DNA of 64,000 bases from Spirogloea muscicola (lineage: Eukaryota > Streptophyta > Zygnematophyceae > Spirogloeales > Spirogloeaceae), in the NCBI GenBank assembly GCA_009602725.1, contig WELB01000063.1, forward strand, positions 164,524 to 228,523, written 5' to 3'. Under the pieces are notes generated by a model, which saw only the letters and a list, made by a program, of their open reading frames with translations, did not search any database and was not told the DNA's origin. Below, piece by piece: positions 60,844 through 64,000 of this stretch. A program made the position numbers and the translations under genes. The stretch's first letter is position 1. Each line of letters opens with the position of its first letter.

Positions 60844-63800
60844 ATGGCCAGGGAAAAGCTGGTGGCACTTGTGTCCGGCCGCTTCTGTCTCCTCCTCGTC
60901 CTCGGCGCTGCCATTGCAGCTCAGGGAGCGCGCTCGGACTTGGAGCCCGCGACGGACTTGCGGCACCTTAGGGTGGCCGGCAGACGCCTGGCGGCAGCAG
61001 GTCACCATGCTGGCCACCACCCTCCCGGCATAGGCCATCACGTATCGGTCGCCACTGAGAAAGCCTTACCGCCCGAGATGACTGCAACGATGACTCTGGG
61101 AGCACCCGCACCGGCTCCTGACGCGCGCGAAGCACCTGAGCTGTTGGCCCTTCCACAAACGAGCTGGGCAGCGGACCTGCCTTCTAGTATGCCTTTCGGA
61201 GGTATGGTGCAGGCCTCCACCTCGCTAGCGTTCTCCCCCAGGCATTGGGCAAATATTGCAGTGTCATTTTGCAGAAAGCTTTCGCAACACGTACCTCACC
61301 AAGTCACTCGACTGCTGACTGGAGCTTTGCACTTGGCTGTTCATTCTTATCGGCTGGGCGAGCAGGTCCATGCGTTTCAAATTGCAACGACACTACCTTG
61401 CAGTACTTTGGAGGCCCAGTGATGAGCAGACCCATCAAGGTCTATCTGCTGTGGTATGGGGCATGGTCGTTGAGTGAGATTACGTCGACAATCGAGTTTG
61501 TCAAGTCAATTTCTTTCGTGAGTGACTCTCTCTGTGTGGACTTGCCATCATCACTCTGCACTAGTTCTTGATCTGAGGTCCTGCAAGAGCAGTTGGCATT
61601 TCACAGTTGACCTCCTCAACAAACATTTGCCCACAGTACATGCTAGCTGTCTAATCTAGATCGCTCAATACGCTTGTGCAGCCTCGTCCCCCTACTTACT
61701 ACGGCTTTGACAACAGTACACCCAGTGTCAAGGAATGGTGGGCCATCGTGACCAACCTTACTGGCCAGGATGGTCAGCCCGTGACAGGAGATGTCAGAGT
61801 TGGAGGTGACTCATGAAAGCCCACGTGCCTGACCGAAGCAACTCGAGACTGACTTACAATCAACGGGTCGTCAACACGTCAACATGGTGCACCAGCTATC
61901 TGACAAGTCATTCATCGTTGATCGCAGGATTTGCCGGTCTAGGATATCAATTTGGCAGGGCACTTGACGCCAATGCTGAGAATCCCTCAGGTGCTCTTCA
62001 ACCACCGGACACAAGAGATACCCTCTCTGCTTTGATGCCTGATATGCCAATCAGCTCACGTTCAGTGCAGTTGCTGATGCAAACACTTAACTCTGAAAAT
62101 GTGGAGTGACATACATTGGCATCCCTGACCTGGTGCTAGTACTCTGGAATCATACGAAACAATGCCATATCATGAGGCTTGTTTGTAGCTGCCTTGTGCG
62201 CATAATATCCTTTATCTGTGGCACGATATTCCTATGGTGTTGGCGTTGTCTTGGTTGTTGTCCTCTCGAGGTCATGAGGGATGGGGATACATGCTGCCTG
62301 ACGCACTCACGCGCCTCCTTGTAAACAGGGAATGATATTGCAGGCCTGCTTCAAAGGTCCCTTGGCACCAGATTGCCCCTAGACAAGGATGGCATCTATT
62401 TCGTTCTTGTCAGCCCTGATGTGCTTGTGACTGACTTCAGCTACAGTAATTTTGGCTACCGTGCTTCACTCCAGCTTCAAGGAACGGTAAGAACAGTCTG
62501 ATTGATGTGGATGCTTTCTATCATATTCTTTACAATGAGACACCATGAAGCATGGGTGATTGCAACATAAGTCAAAGTGGATGTGGAGAACCTGAAGAAA
62601 CATGTCTTTCATCATGCAGGAAATCAAGTACATCTTCATGCAAAATCCACAATTCAGCCCGGGACCTAGTCCGTTCTATCCCATGATGTCCGGCCTTGAC
62701 CAGTTCAATTACCACTTCCAACCTGATCAGCCATACCCACCTGCAACTGCTTCAAAGGGCATTGACGCTCTAATAGCTACTGTTGCTACTTTCATGGCAG
62801 GCACGGCTTCTGATCCCGTTCAGCCCACGGTGAGCACTGCTTGTACATCGCACTCTCATCTCTTAATCTCACTCCAGCTGCGGAAAGCCTCGCTTGTCCG
62901 GATCTGCCAGTCGTTCAGTGCTAGACGCCTGACTTGATCAGTTGGCGGTTGTGGCAGGCTTGGGCAGGCCCAGCATCCGTAAATATGCTAGAAATTGGTC
63001 AGACATGCTACTACTATGGTATCTTACAGAACACCAGCAGGGGTTACTACAACATGATCGGAGCTCATGGAAGCAAATTCATAGTGAGCTTTGACTTAGT
63101 CAGAGTCGAACTCTACGACATTGACATGTACCTTCACTGCTTACCTCGCTTTGCCTGCATCTTTTGTTGCGGCCTTAGACAACGCGCTCTGCTCTGGTCA
63201 AGATTTTGCCTATTCTGTCGATGCAAGAAGTGTTACGACTGAGCCTGGCTCTTGTTGCAATGTCTGCATGCAGTTGCCGGAGATATACGATATCCGCACA
63301 GCTGACTGCGAGCTGCAGGTAGACCCACCAATCTTATCAAGTTCCTTAGAAGGGTTGCTCTGTCTGAAATGCAGTTCTGAGAGGCGTCACTGAATGAGCT
63401 GCCGCATCTTGGACAGTGCATGACGTGCTGCCAGGAGCTAAATCTCATCCACCAATCTCATTGCTGTTGCTACCGCAGGCCACTGGTCTCGGAAAATACG
63501 TTCCACCACCATTTCCACCATTCGGCCCACAAGGATATGCCGACACCTCTGCTCTCCCTGCTATGAGTTCCATGGCGCAACCACCAATGACGAACCTCGA
63601 ACCATATACATATGGTGATGGCGATGTTCCTCCAGTGTACTTTGATCCCGCTGTGCCTCAGGCACCACTATTGCAAGCCCTTCGAGATACTAAGAAGCAC
63701 ACACAGTTTCTGTCGCTCTACATTGTAAGTAGCAGGAACTGCACCTCGTCAAATTCTGCTCCCTTGTGATGATGAGGAGCAAACATACGGCGATACCGAG

Positions 63801-64000
63801 CATCGTTGTGCACAGAACCTTTTCTACTGCTAGCACAAGCTTATGTTGACTTGCACATAGGTTGAGGCCCACCGCTGTATTTAATGCTTAACACTGTCTG
63901 TTCAGGAGACTGCATTTTCAACCGCTGTTTTGCGATCGCCGTTGACAACTAAATACACCATATTTGCACCCAGGTGAAACATGTGCTCAAGACTCCAATG
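60844..64000 (+). CDS. EXORDIUM-like (phosphate-induced protein 1) secreted protein, 3' end beyond window
   Basis: Plant EXO/PHI-1 proteins are secreted to the wall and linked to brassinosteroid- and carbon-responsive growth; biochemistry is unknown. Exons, all in phase: 60844-61201, 61366-61517, 61682-61805, 61928-61990, 62329-62486, 62620-62829, 62958-63083, 63274-63318, 63479-63724. Exon 1 has a signal peptide (CLLLVLGAAIAAQGA). Family blocks: YFGGPVMSRPIKVYLLWYGAW, STPSVKEWWAIVTNL, GQPVTGDVRVG, LPLDKDGIYFVLVSPDV, and the C-terminal IYDIRTADCELQ. The HELAE box of plant members is replaced by TFMAG within IATVATFMAGTASDP. After the EXO core a Pro-rich linker leads to LLQALRDTKKHTQFLSLYI, so there is a C-terminal extension that continues past 63724, possibly a FAS1-like domain. 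Confidence 0.82.

Overview
The window looks like nuclear DNA of a green alga, most likely a trebouxiophyte-type species. Genes are dense with short introns (often 100-300 bp), two precursors carry bipartite plastid/thylakoid-lumen targeting, a BADC-type plastid protein known from the green lineage is present, and TGTAA motifs lie 80-120 bp after two stop codons. The species cannot be named from the sequence. Three N bases (9246, 30202, 53495) lie beside low-complexity DNA and mark uncertain assembly.

Genes from left to right. NAD kinase (+, 1060-4428, 8 exons). Two unknown acidic/low-complexity membrane proteins on the minus strand (5787-8791, possibly one gene). A secreted phosphoesterase/acid phosphatase (+, 14322-16573). 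A small lumen-type precursor (-, 17684-18729). A 671-residue lumen-targeted, LEA-like repeat protein (-, 22074-25031). An aldo-keto reductase with an apparent 2-nt frameshift (+, 30203-32768). A very large ALFY/WDFY3-type BEACH protein with ConA-like, PH-BEACH, WD40 and FYVE parts (-, 33586-50031). TFIIS (+, 53679-55585). A BADC-type regulator of plastid acetyl-CoA carboxylase (-, 56515-58588). An EXORDIUM-like secreted protein that runs off the right edge (+, 60844->64000). Exon phases were checked by hand for NADK, the lumen proteins, the AKR, TFIIS and the EXO gene. They close consistently, apart from the AKR frameshift, one alternative donor in NADK, and an unresolved first exon in the 18-kb gene.

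The DNA between the genes is dominated by one LINE-like family. More than fifteen 5'-truncated copies end in a C-terminus like SDLxLLTRGY, followed by a 3' tail with a short GC hairpin (GGGCTGG/CCAGCCC type) whose stem and loop vary between copies while pairing is kept. Several copies lie head to head with tails outward (11.04-11.79, 27.3-29.06, 50.4-53.66 kb). The last pair keeps reverse-transcriptase motifs and stops about 40 bp before the TFIIS start codon. Other repeats are two (GA)n arrays of about 170 and 230 bp, an LTR-like or TIR-like element at 19.77-20.26 kb, and several perfect hairpins.

The genes are housekeeping or stress functions rather than one operon-like system. NADK, the AKR and the LEA-like lumen protein could all serve redox or desiccation stress, but that link is inference only.
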